A stretch of 64,000 nucleotides of DNA from Alviniconcha marisindica. Taxonomy: Eukaryota > Mollusca > Gastropoda > Provannidae. Location of the stretch: NCBI GenBank assembly GCA_018857735.1, contig JABMCL010002394.1:415001-479000 (forward strand), in the 5' to 3' direction. Shown here in pieces: positions 22,401 to 29,959 of the stretch. The position numbers and the translations under genes are program-made. The notes under the pieces were generated by a model. That model saw only the letters and a list, made by a program, of their open reading frames with translations, did no database searches and was not told the DNA's origin. Numbering within the stretch: the first letter of the stretch is position 1; every line of letters begins with the position of its first letter.

Positions 22401-24097
22401 CAACATCAGCACACACAGAATGAGCCAACCTGGTTAAAAAAATCAACTTCAAGCTACACACGCTCAGCACCAACACACAGACCGTGACAGAGTGTGAGTC
22501 AACTGTGCTGCAGCAACAAACGCTTAGCATGGTCACCGTATTCATTATTGCTCAACATCAACACTACCCTCTCTAAACTAGCCCCATTTCACACACACAC
22601 ACACACATTTGTACATGCTACAACTACTAACTGGCGATAAATTACAAGTAATTACTTACAGGAGAGCCTGCAGTAAGACATTTCTCTAACAGAAGGACCA
22701 TGGCCTCTGAGGACATTTCAACGGTAAAACCATGGGTTCAAAAGCATTTGACCTGCACTTCTGAAAGACTTCAGAGCCCCAAAGGGAGGTCACTCACACT
22801 GTGTCACAAAACAGGCCCAAGCATCAATAGCCTTTAAGCTGTTACTGGTCTTTGGGCTTTCAGAAATGATACGATACCTTGGGCAGAACATGTGGAACCA
22901 GTGGGGGCTTTGGTGTATCAGGAAATGTCACGTTCCACATGTCAAAAGGCCAGTAAGCCTTGCCGCAGGTTGACCCAAATGCCACACCACACACTTCCTC
23001 CGGACTCAGGACCAGATTGTCAAACACTGTCAGCGCTTCATCCTGGAATAACATGTATACATGCTTATATAAAAAAAAATCTTATTAAAAGATATTAGAA
23101 GAAAACAAAAACAAATCCTGTCATTGGATTAATAAAGTTGTCTTTTATCTTGTATCTAGACCTTTTATTACATTCAAAATAGAAAATTCTAGATTTTTAT
23201 GGAAAGTTCAGACCCTCCTTCCTGTGACCTTGAAGATGAATCATCGTATAAGAATTGGTATACACAAATAATGTCCAACTGACATTATTGTCACTGGAAG
23301 TCAGAAAGTGCAAGATTGCATCGTAAACAGTATCCAAAACCTCAATATCTAGGTTTTTGTCAAGTCAGAAAATGTGTCAGTTACTAGTTATGTCCCTTGA
23401 CTACACATTAGTTAGTTAGTTGGTGCTTTGAGCCCAGTCAACCACAAAGGGTTATATTAGGGCTAATTGACTACATGTACAGTTACCAAAAGTGCAAATG
23501 TACATGTATACATGTATGACAGATAGTGGCTAGGCATATGTTATATGTAAACAATCAATCATATTGGCTATTGGCTATGCACATGTAAATAATCATATGA
23601 AATTGTGAGGACAATCTGATAAAACCTTGTCAAAGAAAAAGAAAAAAAACTTTTGGTTTGACCGTTTCATGCATCTAACCTACATTAATTTTGCTTACCT
23701 TAAACATGTTGATAAGGCCAACACACACTCGTTCATCCACTTCACCCAAAAAGATGCACAGCTTGGTGGCATCGTTCACAATCTTCTCATCTGACCACCC
23801 CGAACTTAACGCAGTTTGCACAAATCCCACCACAACTTTGCAGACGGTGCAGGTGACAGAATTCAGACTGTGAATCTGGCTGTCCTTCAGAGTACCCCGA
23901 GTGCCTCTCCTGGCATTCTGACTGCGGATACTTGCAGACTTCACCAGAGGTGCTACCTGGCCGGGCGGGACCAGATACGCTTCTGTCTTAAAGATAAGTG
24001 GTTTGGCGGATGCCAAGCCAAGTGGTCCTGGTGACAAGACAAGGACAAGGACAAGGACTAGGAGTAGGCCAGCAAGTTCACACAGCAGCATCTTCAT
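2382..24097 (-). CDS. SMPD1: Acid sphingomyelinase, complete 13-exon gene
   Basis: This gene encodes an acid sphingomyelinase, which hydrolyses sphingomyelin to ceramide and phosphocholine in lysosomes or after secretion. I joined 13 exons (23699-24097, 22878-23042, 22260-22383, 20703-20803, 16829-16998, 13627-13737, 13223-13303, 12288-12375, 10725-10807, 8091-8283, 7028-7120, 4597-4691, 2382-2556). Every junction is GT-AG and every phase matches, giving 625 codons plus a stop; human SMPD1 is about 630. Domain order is: signal peptide (about 1-30), saposin-B domain with six cysteines (83, 86, 114, 125, 151, 159), metallophosphoesterase domain with LTDIHLD (D201, H203), WTGDLPAH (D272, H276), GNHE (N312, H313), GHIPPG (H419) and GHTH (H453, H455), then a cysteine-rich C-terminus. 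All expected metal and catalytic residues are present and I saw no frameshift. The saposin domain argues against SMPDL3-type paralogues. Confidence 0.95.
2557..3840. repeat. Minisatellite in SMPD1 intron 12, 54-bp unit
   Basis: Degenerate units of roughly 110 bp (2557-3180) give way to regular 54-bp units (about 3378-3838) of the form TTACCTGGAGACAACATGCA followed by AGTCAAGGTAACAGACTGTC. The units resemble the exon 13 splice acceptor region. Confidence 0.9.
4597..4691 (-). CDS. SMPD1: SMPD1 exon 12: C-terminal domain helix
   Basis: Residues 537-567 plus two bases. The acceptor is tttgcag and the donor gttagt, a weaker donor supported by the phase match to exon 13. It encodes [20 protein letters not shown], the helical part of the C-terminal domain. 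Confidence 0.9.
4780..4862. repeat. (AC)n-rich microsatellite
   Basis: Interrupted ACGCATGCAC and (AC)n units in SMPD1 intron 11. Confidence 0.85.
4863..5160. repeat. Dispersed repeat, copy 1
   Basis: Shares long blocks (AGCAGCACGGAACAGAAAAC, GAGTCCAGAGA, GGTCATTCCATG, GGGAACCAACAG) with 17335-17690, another SMPD1 intron. The family is not recognised. Confidence 0.65.
5440..5670. mobile_element. Foldback / MITE-like element
   Basis: The left arm ATCAACCCGCAAGGGAGTTA is matched in reverse complement by the right arm ending CTCCCTTGTGGGTTGAG. Internal blocks CAACAACAAAGACC(C/T)GAGT are also inverted around a centre near 5550. About 230 bp, no coding capacity. Confidence 0.7.
5983..6136 (+). 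other. Exon-like open segment, plus strand
   Basis: Open frame ending in [10 protein letters not shown] immediately before a strong donor (CAG/gtgagt at 6137). It encodes a small hydrophobic stretch ([19 protein letters not shown]). It lies inside SMPD1 intron 11 on the opposite strand. No clear acceptor was identified and no family recognised, so this may be chance. Confidence 0.2.
7028..7120 (-). CDS. SMPD1: SMPD1 exon 11: [11 protein letters not shown] segment
   Basis: Residues 506-536, phase 0 at both ends. The acceptor is tcccag and the donor gtgaga. [11 protein letters not shown] is strongly conserved in SMPD1. The acceptor and the first 27 coding bases are repeated three more times upstream. 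Confidence 0.94.
7094..7540 (-). repeat. 115-bp tandem repeat containing the exon 11 acceptor
   Basis: GATGTAGGTCTC starts at 7094, 7209, 7324 and 7439. The first unit overlaps the true exon 11. Each later unit repeats the acceptor tcccag and the first 27 coding bases, then adds a donor-like GTGAG(T/C), giving 46-bp pseudo-exons at 7190-7235, 7305-7350 and 7420-7465. Confidence 0.9.
7545..7920. repeat. Diverged direct duplication in intron 10
   Basis: Two units of about 165-175 bp share blocks such as GTGCAAAAC(T/C), CCAGATCCGATCTGG-like sequence, GGCCAAAC and GCAAGCTGGT. Confidence 0.55.
8091..8283 (-). CDS. SMPD1: SMPD1 exon 10: GHTH motif
   Basis: Residues 441-505. The acceptor is ccctcag and the donor gtaggt. 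It contains [13 protein letters not shown] (H453, H455), the last metal-binding motif, and ends near DGNYSGSSW, which in the family precedes the end of the catalytic domain. Confidence 0.95.
8757..8820. repeat. (GT)n microsatellite
   Basis: Nearly pure GT repeat with one interruption, in SMPD1 intron 9. Confidence 0.95.
8930..8990 (+). mobile_element. LINE 3' tail fragment
   Basis: GCACTTTGAGCCGCAGAGTA followed by GGCGCTTTACAAAT and an ATT-rich end, the common 3' tail form of CR1/L2-type LINEs and SINEs that borrow it. Confidence 0.5.
9770..9970. repeat. Two diverged tandem units
   Basis: GGACCCTGGCTAGGTACGCA and GCAGACCCTGGTGAGGTACA begin two similar units of about 120 bp, each ending near TTAATAGATGAAAA or TTAACAGATGAAAA. 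Confidence 0.6.
10053..10340 (+). mobile_element. tRNA-derived SINE
   Basis: The head 10053-10128 is tRNA-like, with an A box (TAGCCCAGCTGGTAGAGC) and a B box (GGTTTGATTCCAC). It is followed by a body with CATGTTAAAAATCCCA. The tRNA folding is not preserved, so it is a SINE promoter rather than a tRNA gene. Confidence 0.8.
10449..10673. repeat. (GT)n and poly-C tracts
   Basis: A (GT)n of about 33 units at 10449-10515 and a run of about 22 C at 10651-10672, in intron 9, upstream (plus-strand sense) of exon 9. Confidence 0.95.
10725..10807 (-). CDS. SMPD1: SMPD1 exon 9: GHIPPG motif
   Basis: Residues 414-440 plus two bases. The acceptor is gtaacag and the donor gtatgg. It carries GHIPPG (H419, a metal ligand) and a following [13 protein letters not shown] block typical of the enzyme. 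Confidence 0.94.
11400..12287. repeat. 43-bp minisatellite filling intron 8
   Basis: About 20 copies of a unit near TGTCAATGCACCACTGAGAC plus CTGAGCACTGTA and TTTGTCAGG. The last unit overlaps the exon 8 splice donor. Confidence 0.92.
12288..12375 (-). CDS. SMPD1: SMPD1 exon 8: DPDGQLAWL segment
   Basis: Residues 384-413. The acceptor is gtttcag and the donor gtcagc. It encodes [20 protein letters not shown], the family block before GHIPPG. The donor lies inside the first unit of a long 43-bp minisatellite that fills the next intron. Confidence 0.92.
12464..13072. repeat. 48-bp minisatellite in intron 7
   Basis: About 13 copies of a 48-bp unit containing CACCTGGCCATTTCATATTT. Because 48 is a multiple of three, it keeps a 240-codon plus-strand frame open, but this is a repeat artefact inside an intron of the opposite-strand gene. 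Confidence 0.93.
13223..13303 (-). CDS. SMPD1: SMPD1 exon 7: [18 protein letters not shown]
   Basis: Residues 357-383 plus two bases. The acceptor is cttgcag and the donor gtaagt. It encodes a core beta-strand segment of the phosphoesterase fold ([12 protein letters not shown]), with good family similarity. Confidence 0.92.
13627..13737 (-). CDS. SMPD1: SMPD1 exon 6: helical [10 protein letters not shown] segment
   Basis: Residues 320-356 plus two bases. The acceptor is ttccag and the donor gtgggt. The [19 protein letters not shown] stretch matches the region after GNHE in acid sphingomyelinases. Confidence 0.92.
13797..13990 (+). mobile_element. (GT)n and LINE 3' tail fragment
   Basis: (GT)n at about 13797-13858, then GTAAGCACTTTGGGCCTATC and GGTTAGGTGCTCTAAGTATT ending in (ATT)n, a LINE or SINE 3' tail form. 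Confidence 0.55.
14205..14445. repeat. 33-bp minisatellite, left part
   Basis: Units near AATCAAGCAGTCTTATTTTG plus ATGGTTTTGTTCC. The array is interrupted at 14446 by an hAT-like insertion and resumes at 15447. Confidence 0.9.
14446..15446. mobile_element. Non-autonomous hAT-like DNA transposon
   Basis: A 1,001-bp block with inverted ends CAGGGGTCGCGCT and (reverse complement) CAGGGGTTGCGCT. Subterminal motifs of the TTTGCGT and GTACGCATTTT kind appear near both ends. CAGGGG ends and length suit a non-autonomous hAT element. Flanks are GACTGT and GACCGT, so no exact 8-bp target duplication is seen. A 118-codon open frame (14947-15303) has no recognised domain. Confidence 0.72.
15447..16015. 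repeat. 33-bp minisatellite, right part
   Basis: Continuation of the array at 14205-14445 with the same unit, about 17 further copies. Confidence 0.9.
16581..16625. repeat. (AC)n microsatellite
   Basis: Short AC run in intron 5. Confidence 0.85.
16693..16812 (-). mobile_element. LINE ORF2 C-terminal fragment
   Basis: On the minus strand it encodes [18 protein letters not shown] and ends LSRKTHFFT before a stop. This matches the YxAPxLWNxLP signature at the end of CR1/L2-like reverse transcriptase ORFs. It lies 16 bp beyond the exon 5 donor. Confidence 0.75.
16829..16998 (-). CDS. SMPD1: SMPD1 exon 5: WTGDLPAH and GNHE motifs
   Basis: Residues 264-320. The acceptor is gttgcag and the donor gtaatc. 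It carries the bridging aspartate motif WTGDLPAH (D272, H276) and GNHE (N312, H313), plus NQT and NLT sequons. The acceptor side abuts an 89-bp tandem repeat array. Confidence 0.94.
17000..18335. repeat. 89-bp tandem repeat in intron 4
   Basis: Units contain GCAAGCTGGCAGATATCCCA and CAGCAGCAGTGCAACATTCT; exact 89-bp spacing at 17901, 17990 and 18079. Interrupted by the dispersed repeat at 17335-17690 and a (GT)n near 17800. The sequence next to exon 5 (17000-17030) is part of the unit. Confidence 0.9.
17335..17690. repeat. Dispersed repeat, copy 2
   Basis: Second copy of the repeat at 4863-5160, in the same orientation. It is preceded in both places by TTAAAGTATTTGTAAA(A)-type sequence and an (AC)n tract, so the shared unit may start earlier. 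Confidence 0.65.
18784..19140 (+). mobile_element. 0.3-kb SINE-like repeat, copy 1
   Basis: Contains GGTCATTCTGCCAAAA, GCTTTGCATGAAGTGACATG, CACTTCGGTGGATATTCAAA and ends AGCGCTATATAAGCGATCAT before a (TCAA)n tail. Other copies lie at 42095-42390 (inverted) and 45071-45362. Confidence 0.8.
19146..19650 (+). mobile_element. LINE ORF2 C-terminus and 3' tail
   Basis: Encodes a decayed end ([16 protein letters not shown] ... [11 protein letters not shown]) that matches CR1/L2-like LINE ORF2 termini. A (GT)n of about 36 units at 19424-19498 follows, then a tail GTAAAGCACAGTG ... GGCACTATAGAAATG with (ATT)n. Confidence 0.75.
19778..20680. mobile_element. Non-autonomous hAT-like DNA transposon
   Basis: A 903-bp block with perfect 13-bp inverted ends CAGAGCTGCCAAC and GTTGGCAGCTCTG. 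Further near-terminal inverted matches involve GTAGTA and GTAGCA motifs. Flanking sequences share GACGG but no exact 8-bp duplication is visible. A 78-codon frame at 20012-20248 has no recognised domain. Confidence 0.8.
20703..20803 (-). CDS. SMPD1: SMPD1 exon 4: YGDYRNCD segment
   Basis: Residues 230-263. The acceptor is tgacag and the donor gtactc. [12 protein letters not shown] matches the GYWG(E/D)YxxCD block conserved between the first two catalytic motifs of the family. An hAT-like element ends only 22 bp beyond this exon's donor side. Confidence 0.9.
20804..22259. other. Intron 3, no gene seen
   Basis: AT-rich with short (GT)n runs near 21168 and 21472. I see no coding or recognisable mobile sequence. 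Confidence 0.6.
22260..22383 (-). CDS. SMPD1: SMPD1 exon 3: first metallophosphoesterase motif
   Basis: Residues 189-230 (the last codon is split). The acceptor is gctgcag and the donor gtacca. It contains HLTDIHLD, the first metal-binding block (D201 and H203), followed by a CKEPLCC segment typical of acid sphingomyelinases. Confidence 0.93.
22878..23042 (-). CDS. SMPD1: SMPD1 exon 2: end of saposin B and proline-rich linker
   Basis: Residues 134-188. The acceptor is ttccag and the donor gtatcg; both ends are phase 0. It carries saposin cysteines 151 and 159, an NVT glycosylation sequon and the proline-rich linker ([10 protein letters not shown]) that leads into the catalytic domain. Confidence 0.92.
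23043..23698. other. Intron 1, short dispersed-repeat fragment
   Basis: Contains TTAGTTGGTGCTTTGAGCCC followed by AGTCAACCACAAAGGG at about 23407-23470. This resembles the GTTGGTGTTTTACGACCAGT fragments at 48750 and 53660. Otherwise featureless. Confidence 0.5.
23699..24097 (-). CDS. SMPD1: SMPD1 exon 1: signal peptide and start of saposin B
   Basis: This exon encodes residues 1-133. I chose the ATG at 24097 because it directly precedes a hydrophobic leader; the open frame upstream begins only with GTG. The leader contains an alternating Leu-Val run encoded by a hexanucleotide repeat. Cysteines 83, 86, 114 and 125 are the first four of the saposin-B pattern. The exon ends in ...AACATGTTTAAG before the donor gtaagc, phase 0. 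Confidence 0.93.
24036..24060 (-). repeat. Coding hexanucleotide repeat in signal peptide
   Basis: On the coding strand this is a run of CTTGTC-like hexamers that encode an alternating Leu-Val core of the SMPD1 signal peptide. Confidence 0.85.
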
Positions 24098-24426
24098 CCT
24101 GGCTGATTGAAACTGCTCCACTCATCAACGTCATTCAGCAGCCTCCATGCAGAACTGTTGTCATGCAAAACAAGGAAGAAAATCATATCTAATACCACGG
24201 CATGCAATGGTTTTGTTTTGTGAAAGTAATACCAACAAGTACTGTTCAGCACCTCGCACAACAAACAAATTTCTGAGGGAAATCAATAATCATGTACTGT
24301 GTAGATAATGTCCAGTAATTGTACCATGGTGGTTGTTCCACATTCAGTTTTGGTATCCTTACCTAATCATCTGCTGAATTTGGTGGTGATACAGCTTGTT
24401 AAAGTTATATATTATATATATATATG

Positions 24427-25175
24427 ACTTAGTGCCAAAAGGTGCGCAAGAAAAGAGGACAGAGGTACTAGAAAATAAAGCTGACAGGATGTGAGTGAGT
24501 AATGCATTTTTTGAATGAACACATGTGAAGTCATCCACCAGTGAAGGGAGAAGGCAGTGCTGCTCTTCGTTCCTGAGAAATTTGACTTTCAGTGTGATTT
24601 GTGACAAGATGTTGAACATTACACATTACAACAAGCCCATCATCACTGTGCTGCTAATCATGCAGTTAACTGTGAAAACCCAACTGATCTTACAAGATGT
24701 GATCCACATGAGTATTACCAAGTAAACTGTTGTTGTTCTGTGTCACATTAAGTTCTGTGTCACACAGAACAGCATGCTACGCATAGTTTGTTGCAATACA
24801 TAACGCTCAACATACAGCCAATCTTGAACATTTTTAAATGAATAAAAAGCAACACATTTTGAAACATAAACAGTTATTCTTTAATAGAACAATATGTGAC
24901 AAGGAAGATTTGATGATTTTTTCTCCTCAATATAAGCTTTTTTGACATAAACAGCAAATGATGTAAGAAATATGTCGTACATTACTATTTCAACAAGATG
25001 TACAATGCTGTTTATTTCTTGATGAAAATGATAAATCAGTAACTTTTTATTACTGTAGAGTATAAAAACACATAACTATTTCCATGTGAACAGTTTTTGC
25101 TGCATTAATTTTGTTGTAGTGGATAGCATAATGTTAAATAGACAACATGGTACTTTGTTTTTCATAACAAAATAA
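24427..25175 (+). mobile_element. Truncated copy of the AGTGCCAAAAG element
   Basis: Begins ACTTAGTGCCAAAAGGTGCG and follows the first 0.75 kb of the element at 37567-39738 with high identity. It ends in a (TA)n tract near 25175. Confidence 0.8.
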
Positions 25176-25323
25176 TATATATATATATATGTGGGATCCT
25201 TTTAAGTCTTTCAACTTTAACTAGTTTAAGACAGCACAAAGACAACCTACTACATTTATAGCATTACTGTAGCAATATCATTGTATCACTACCACCTTAA
25301 CAGGTCTGATAACACATGCACAC

Positions 25324-25358
<35 letters not shown>

Positions 25359-25396
25359 AAAAAATATATATTTTTAAATTTATTTTATTATATATT

Positions 25397-27432
25397 ATAA
25401 AAGGTGTGCAAAGGGGGGGGTCCGTTTTTTGACTGTCAAAAAAATCGTTTCAAACACTGTCTTGTTTTTTTTGTGTGCGTTCATAATTGGTATATCAAGT
25501 GGAAACAATATGAGCTCCAAACAAAAACGCTGAAAAATATAATTTTTTAAAGTGAAAAGCGTTTAAATAATCCCTAAGACCCCGCCCCCCAAAAAAAACT
25601 TACCTCAGTCACTGATTTGACGGATATAAAATCATTATCACTAATTTTTGTTTTTGGGTTAGAGGCCCCAAAAATACCCTGTGGAAATTTATGTGTTTGA
25701 AATGTTTCATAAGCATCCCAGGAATCTAGTGAAAAGGACTTTCTTTTTTGGGAAATTTTACTCCAGTCCTGTGGTACGTGACTCATTTGCATCGGGCCCC
25801 CCCAATTTTTTATTTTACTCCCAAAATTTGGGTAGTTTTTAAAATATAGTTTGCCATTCTTCATAAATTGTTGCAAAAAAAGTTCAACAACGTTTAAATT
25901 AAACACAAAAGGAAAAAAGGAAATTTTTTCTTTTGCCTATTTCCCCGGGCAGCCATGTTATCCCCGGGTCTTTTTGCTTTTAAAATCCCGCATGGAAGAA
26001 CGTTCTGATATAAAAGGGTGGGAATATTTTTGAAGCCTAACGTTAACTTTTTTTAAAACGTTCATCAGAGATTTAGTAAATTTTCCCTTATTAAAAAAAA
26101 ATTTTTTTGGTAAACCCAATCTTTTAAAATATCGAATGTTAGCATACAAGGAGTTTTTTTGTGCATCTAAATTTTTTTCAGATGTTTTGAAATTTTTTTT
26201 CAGGGGAATTTCTACCATGATGCGTGTTGAAAATGAAAGTGCAACGAATTGGTTAAAAAAGTATATTCTGATGTTTTTTCTTTCTTTTTTAGTTTAAACG
26301 CAGTTTTTTTTGTTTACAAACTAGTCTTCAAAAAAATCATATAGGAAAAATTTAAAATTTACGCGGTTAAAAGTCATCAAGTTAGATGTTAAACATTAGA
26401 TTAAAACATGACTGTGGAAATAAAAACCGACATTTTAAAGTGACCATGCCTGTCTGCCTTTCAGAGTTCAAAAAATGAATGCCCATCTTAATAGCTTATT
26501 CTTTGGCTGTGATTTTTTGTAATATTTATTTTTGATTTTTTATTTTTATTTTAAAAAATTTTTTCATTTGAAGTTAACTGTTCAACTATTTTTGTCCTGG
26601 CACCTGAGTCAAAAGCCAAAAACGCATGGATGACAGGTGCTGTGTGTTTTCCTGTAAAAAACAAAAGTTGCACTCACTCTTACTTGCTCCCTTTTCTCTT
26701 CAAAACACTTACTTGTTTTTTAAATAATAATATTATTATTTTGTTATGAAAAAAAAAAGTACCATTCATCCCATTTAACATTATCTATCCCCTACAACAA
26801 AAATTTAAACACAAAAATTTCACTGGAAATAGTTGTTTTTCTTTTACTTTTCAGTAAAAAAGTTTCTGATTTTCATTTTCATCAAGAAACAAACACTTGT
26901 ACATCTTGTTGAAATAGTAATGTACATATTTTCTTACATCATTTCGTTTTGTCAAGAAAACTTAAAAATTTTTAGGAAAAAATCATCAAAACTTCCCTTG
27001 TCACTATTGTTCTATTAAAAATAACTTTTATGTTTTCAAAATGTGTTGCTTTTATTCATTTAAAAAAGTTCAAGTTGGCTGTATGTTAACTTATTATTCC
27101 CAAAACAAACCAGAACACCCGTTCTGTGTGACACAGAACAAAACAGTTTCTTGGTAATACTCTGTGGATCACATCTTGTAAGATCAGTTGGGTTTTTACA
27201 GTTAAATGCATGATTAGCAGCACAGTGATGTGGGCTTGTTGTAATGTGTAAGTTAAAATCTTGTCACAAACACATGAAAGTCATTTCTAGGAAGAAGAGC
27301 AGCACTGCCCTTTTCCCTTCATTTGGGGGATGACTTCACATGTGTTCATTCAAAAAATGCATTACCACCCCATCCTGTCAACTTTATTTTCTAGTACCTC
27401 TGTCCTTTTTCTTTCACCTTTTGGCACTAAGT
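25397..27432 (-). mobile_element. Inverted full-length copy of the AGTGCCAAAAG element
   Basis: Reverse complement of the same element over about 2 kb. The right end is CACCTTTTGGCACTAAGT and the left end AAAAGGTGTGCAAAG, which are inverted to each other. It is much more homopolymer-rich than the other copies. A minus-strand frame at 25574-25906 ends at a GAG/gtaag donor-like site and contains ETFQT ... FGASN, also seen in the other copy. Confidence 0.7.
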
Positions 27433-27769
27433 GTATATATTTTTTTAAATTTTTCGGTTTTAAATATCATTTGGGCCCCCAAACAAAAAAAAATGTTTGG
27501 GCCCCCGCCCCTCAAATTCGTGATTTTAAAAAAATAAAATTTTTTTTGTGTGTGTGTGTGTGGGGTTTGGGGTGGGTTGGGGTGTACCAGCTCTGAAGGT
27601 GGTGTCTTAATTTGTACTAGAATAACACCGCTTCCACGGGACATCATGTGTGGACCTCATGATATCAAGTCACATGACTGGACTTTGCTCCATGACGCAA
27701 AAGGCGATAAAGATTGAGTAACTTTTTCAATGTTGATAAAGTTTCTCCCTTGGACCCCAGTACTAGCAG

Positions 27770-27955
27770 TACTCATTCCTGCCGAGAACCATCAGAGACT
27801 GGAATGACCTGCCCCAAGAAGTCACTGGTTCCAAGACCATCGACACATTTGTGTCAAGGGCCTCCTAGACTGCAGTAAAGTGACAAAATAATCAACACGA
27901 TGATTTCGGTCGCTTCTCAGGAAGAAGAAGAAGAAGAAGAAGAAGAAGAAAAAGA
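27770..27955 (+). mobile_element. LINE ORF2 C-terminal fragment with (GAA)n
   Basis: Encodes RTIRDWNDLPQEVTGSKTI followed by DTFVSRAS and a stop, the RxxRxWNxLP signature of non-LTR retrotransposon ends. A (GAA)n tail follows at about 27920-27952. Confidence 0.75.
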
Positions 27956-28175
27956 CACTGTGCGAGTCTGTGCATGAGGTTATTTCCTTGTTTAAAGTCG
28001 GATGACAGGCTTCGTCACTTGTCAAACCAAGTCATGTGATGCCGAATAAAACGAAACGCCTTTGACTAGTAGTAGTGCCATTACCAAAGTCACAAAAGTG
28101 CCATCCTCAACGCGATAGCGACATATTCTACCACAAACGAAACACAGTAAAATTCATAAACAACGTAATACTCAC

Positions 28176-28290
28176 CCGGGTACCCTTCCGCCGTACTCAA
28201 CCTCCGTGAGTAAGCCACAAGCGTCGACAACGAAAATGTTTATTCTTTCTAGCAATACCACCGACAAGGTCCGTTGATAAGGGAAGTTAC
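28176..28290 (-). promoter_or_regulatory. Candidate non-coding first exon / promoter of SMPD1
   Basis: On the minus strand a CpG-containing stretch ends in TACCCGG followed by a consensus donor gtgagt at 28170-28175. It lies about 4 kb upstream of the SMPD1 start codon and has no long open frame, so it could be a 5' untranslated exon. A link to SMPD1 is an inference from strand and position only. Confidence 0.3.
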
Positions 28291-28743
28291 TGTCATGTAT
28301 GTACGCTAAAAACGTGTGCCTTTGTGAAAGTGTGTCCCCCTCCCCAGTGAGCCGTATGGCGGCTTACTAGGGTTGCCGGAAAGACATAATCAGTAATTAT
28401 TATACACATTATTACAACTATGTACACATATTGCTAAACATGTGCGGCATACCCTGCGTATAATTGGTAACTGCATAAGTAATAATAATAATAATCAGTA
28501 ACGAAACTAAATTTGTTCAAAACTGACTTTTAAACATGAAATTACCGCATCATCCGGCGTTATTTGACATGGATCTTTGACTACCTTGCAAATAGACTTC
28601 AGTATGCACAGCTGAATGAAGTACTGTCCGTATCTGCTATTAGTACAGACACTCAGTGGTACACCTCAGTCAAGGTACAGTTTTAGCTCCCTTTCTGTTT
28701 TCACTGTATCACTGAGTACAGCCGACTGTAGAAGCACCGACGA

Positions 28744-28819
28744 GTCACTTCGGACATTTGAAGAAAGAGACTGGAGGGAACTTGCCTCCATTTTTGAGTT
28801 ACCTGAAGAATTTGTCTAG
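28744..28819 (+). pseudogene. AID/APOBEC-like deaminase, C-terminal fragment (copy a)
   Basis: Encodes RTFEERDWRELASIFELPEEF and then a stop. Over this stretch it is nearly identical to the C-terminal part of the deaminase copy at 31330-31974. No zinc-binding motif is included, so it is a partial duplicate. The upstream sequence of the same open frame (from 28616) is not recognisably deaminase. Confidence 0.65.
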
Positions 28820-28884
28820 TAAAATTTTCAGATAATACAAAACTGGTTGGAGAAATAACTGAGTAATGATGAATAGATACACTA

Positions 28885-29545
28885 TACCACAACTGAGCAG
28901 ATTGAAAACTTTGTGAATTGGGGTGATACTAATTACTTGTATTTGAATGTTTCCAAAACGAAAGAGATGTGCATTGATTCAGTATAGCCTAAGAATCAAA
29001 GACGCCCCAAACCAGTCTACATTAAAGGAGAAGCAGCAGAGAGAGTAGACACATACAAGTACTTAGGTGTGTCACGGTGTGGTTTTTGATAGTAAATTGA
29101 ATTGGAAAGAGAACATCAACTGAGTCTGTGGCTGAAAAAAGTGAACTCGAGAATGTATTGCATGAGAAAGCTGAGATAATTTGGAGTCAATTCAGATATG
29201 CTAGTAACTTTTTATAATGCTGTAATATGTAGTCTTATTATGTTTGGGTTCTGTCTGTTGGTGGAAATATTTCAAAATTTGATAGAGGGAGCTTAGAAAA
29301 GATTGTAAAAAAAAAGAGAGAGCAGGTGGTGCTTGTGGGAAAGCCATTGGACAGTTTTAAGACTCTACATGAAAAGAGACTGTCGAGTCAGTACAGAAAA
29401 CTAATGCAAATATTAAATGATCCTACACATCCAATGAGACACTACTTTTATAGCAGATGCAGCAACAGGAGTGGAAGATCACAGTTTTACTCCCAAGAAC
29501 ATACACAAACCGTTATAAAGCCTCGTTTTTACCCTCGGCTCTGAC
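28885..29545 (+). mobile_element. Reverse transcriptase 3' fragment of a LINE
   Basis: Decayed frames read LYLNVSKTKEMCID, KGEAAERVDTYKYLGV and RKLMQILNDPTHPMRHYF, the order found in the thumb and C-terminal region of Rex1/CR1-like reverse transcriptases. Several stops and frameshifts. It separates deaminase copies a and b. Confidence 0.8.
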
Positions 29546-29653
29546 GGTTTTTACTGAATTAAAAGTATACCAGTCATTAATGCAGGAGTCATTCTGGTGG
29601 TGACAATGTAGCGATAGGTACATAATCTCCCTCTTCCTCCACCTCCGGCCACG

Positions 29654-29694
29654 CCCCCCCCCCCCCCCCCCCCCCCCGCCCCCCCCCCCCCCTG
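29654..29694. repeat. Poly-C tract
   Basis: About 40 bases of C with a single G, next to deaminase copy b. Confidence 0.9.
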
Positions 29695-29699
29695 TTTGC

Positions 29700-29950
29700 C
29701 AGAGCGGCAGAAATGTATTACGCAGAGTTCAAGATCTTTGAGAACAGCCAGCCTACACGGCGCCGACTGGCCAAAGAAGGCCGCTGTGCCGTTGTGCCCA
29801 AACATGTCTTTGGTGGACTGCTTGTTGTCCCCAATGAGTCAGTTCAGGGAAAAGACTCAGAAGAGATGCTGAGTTCGTGAACTGGAACAGTATTTGGAGG
29901 AAAACCGTGACGTACTGCCGACAGAACGACCTGTTCCACTGAAATTTTCG
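29700..29950 (+). pseudogene. AID/APOBEC-like deaminase, N-terminal fragment (copy b)
   Basis: The ATG at 29713 has the same upstream context (AGAGCGGCAGAA) as copy c, and the DNA is alignable with copy c for about 240 bp, through the segment just before the PCxxC motif. It is disabled: the first zinc ligand position reads KDSEE instead of THSEE (His to Asp), a stop follows soon after, and the PCxxC half is missing. Confidence 0.75.
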
Positions 29951-29959
29951 TAAATAAGC

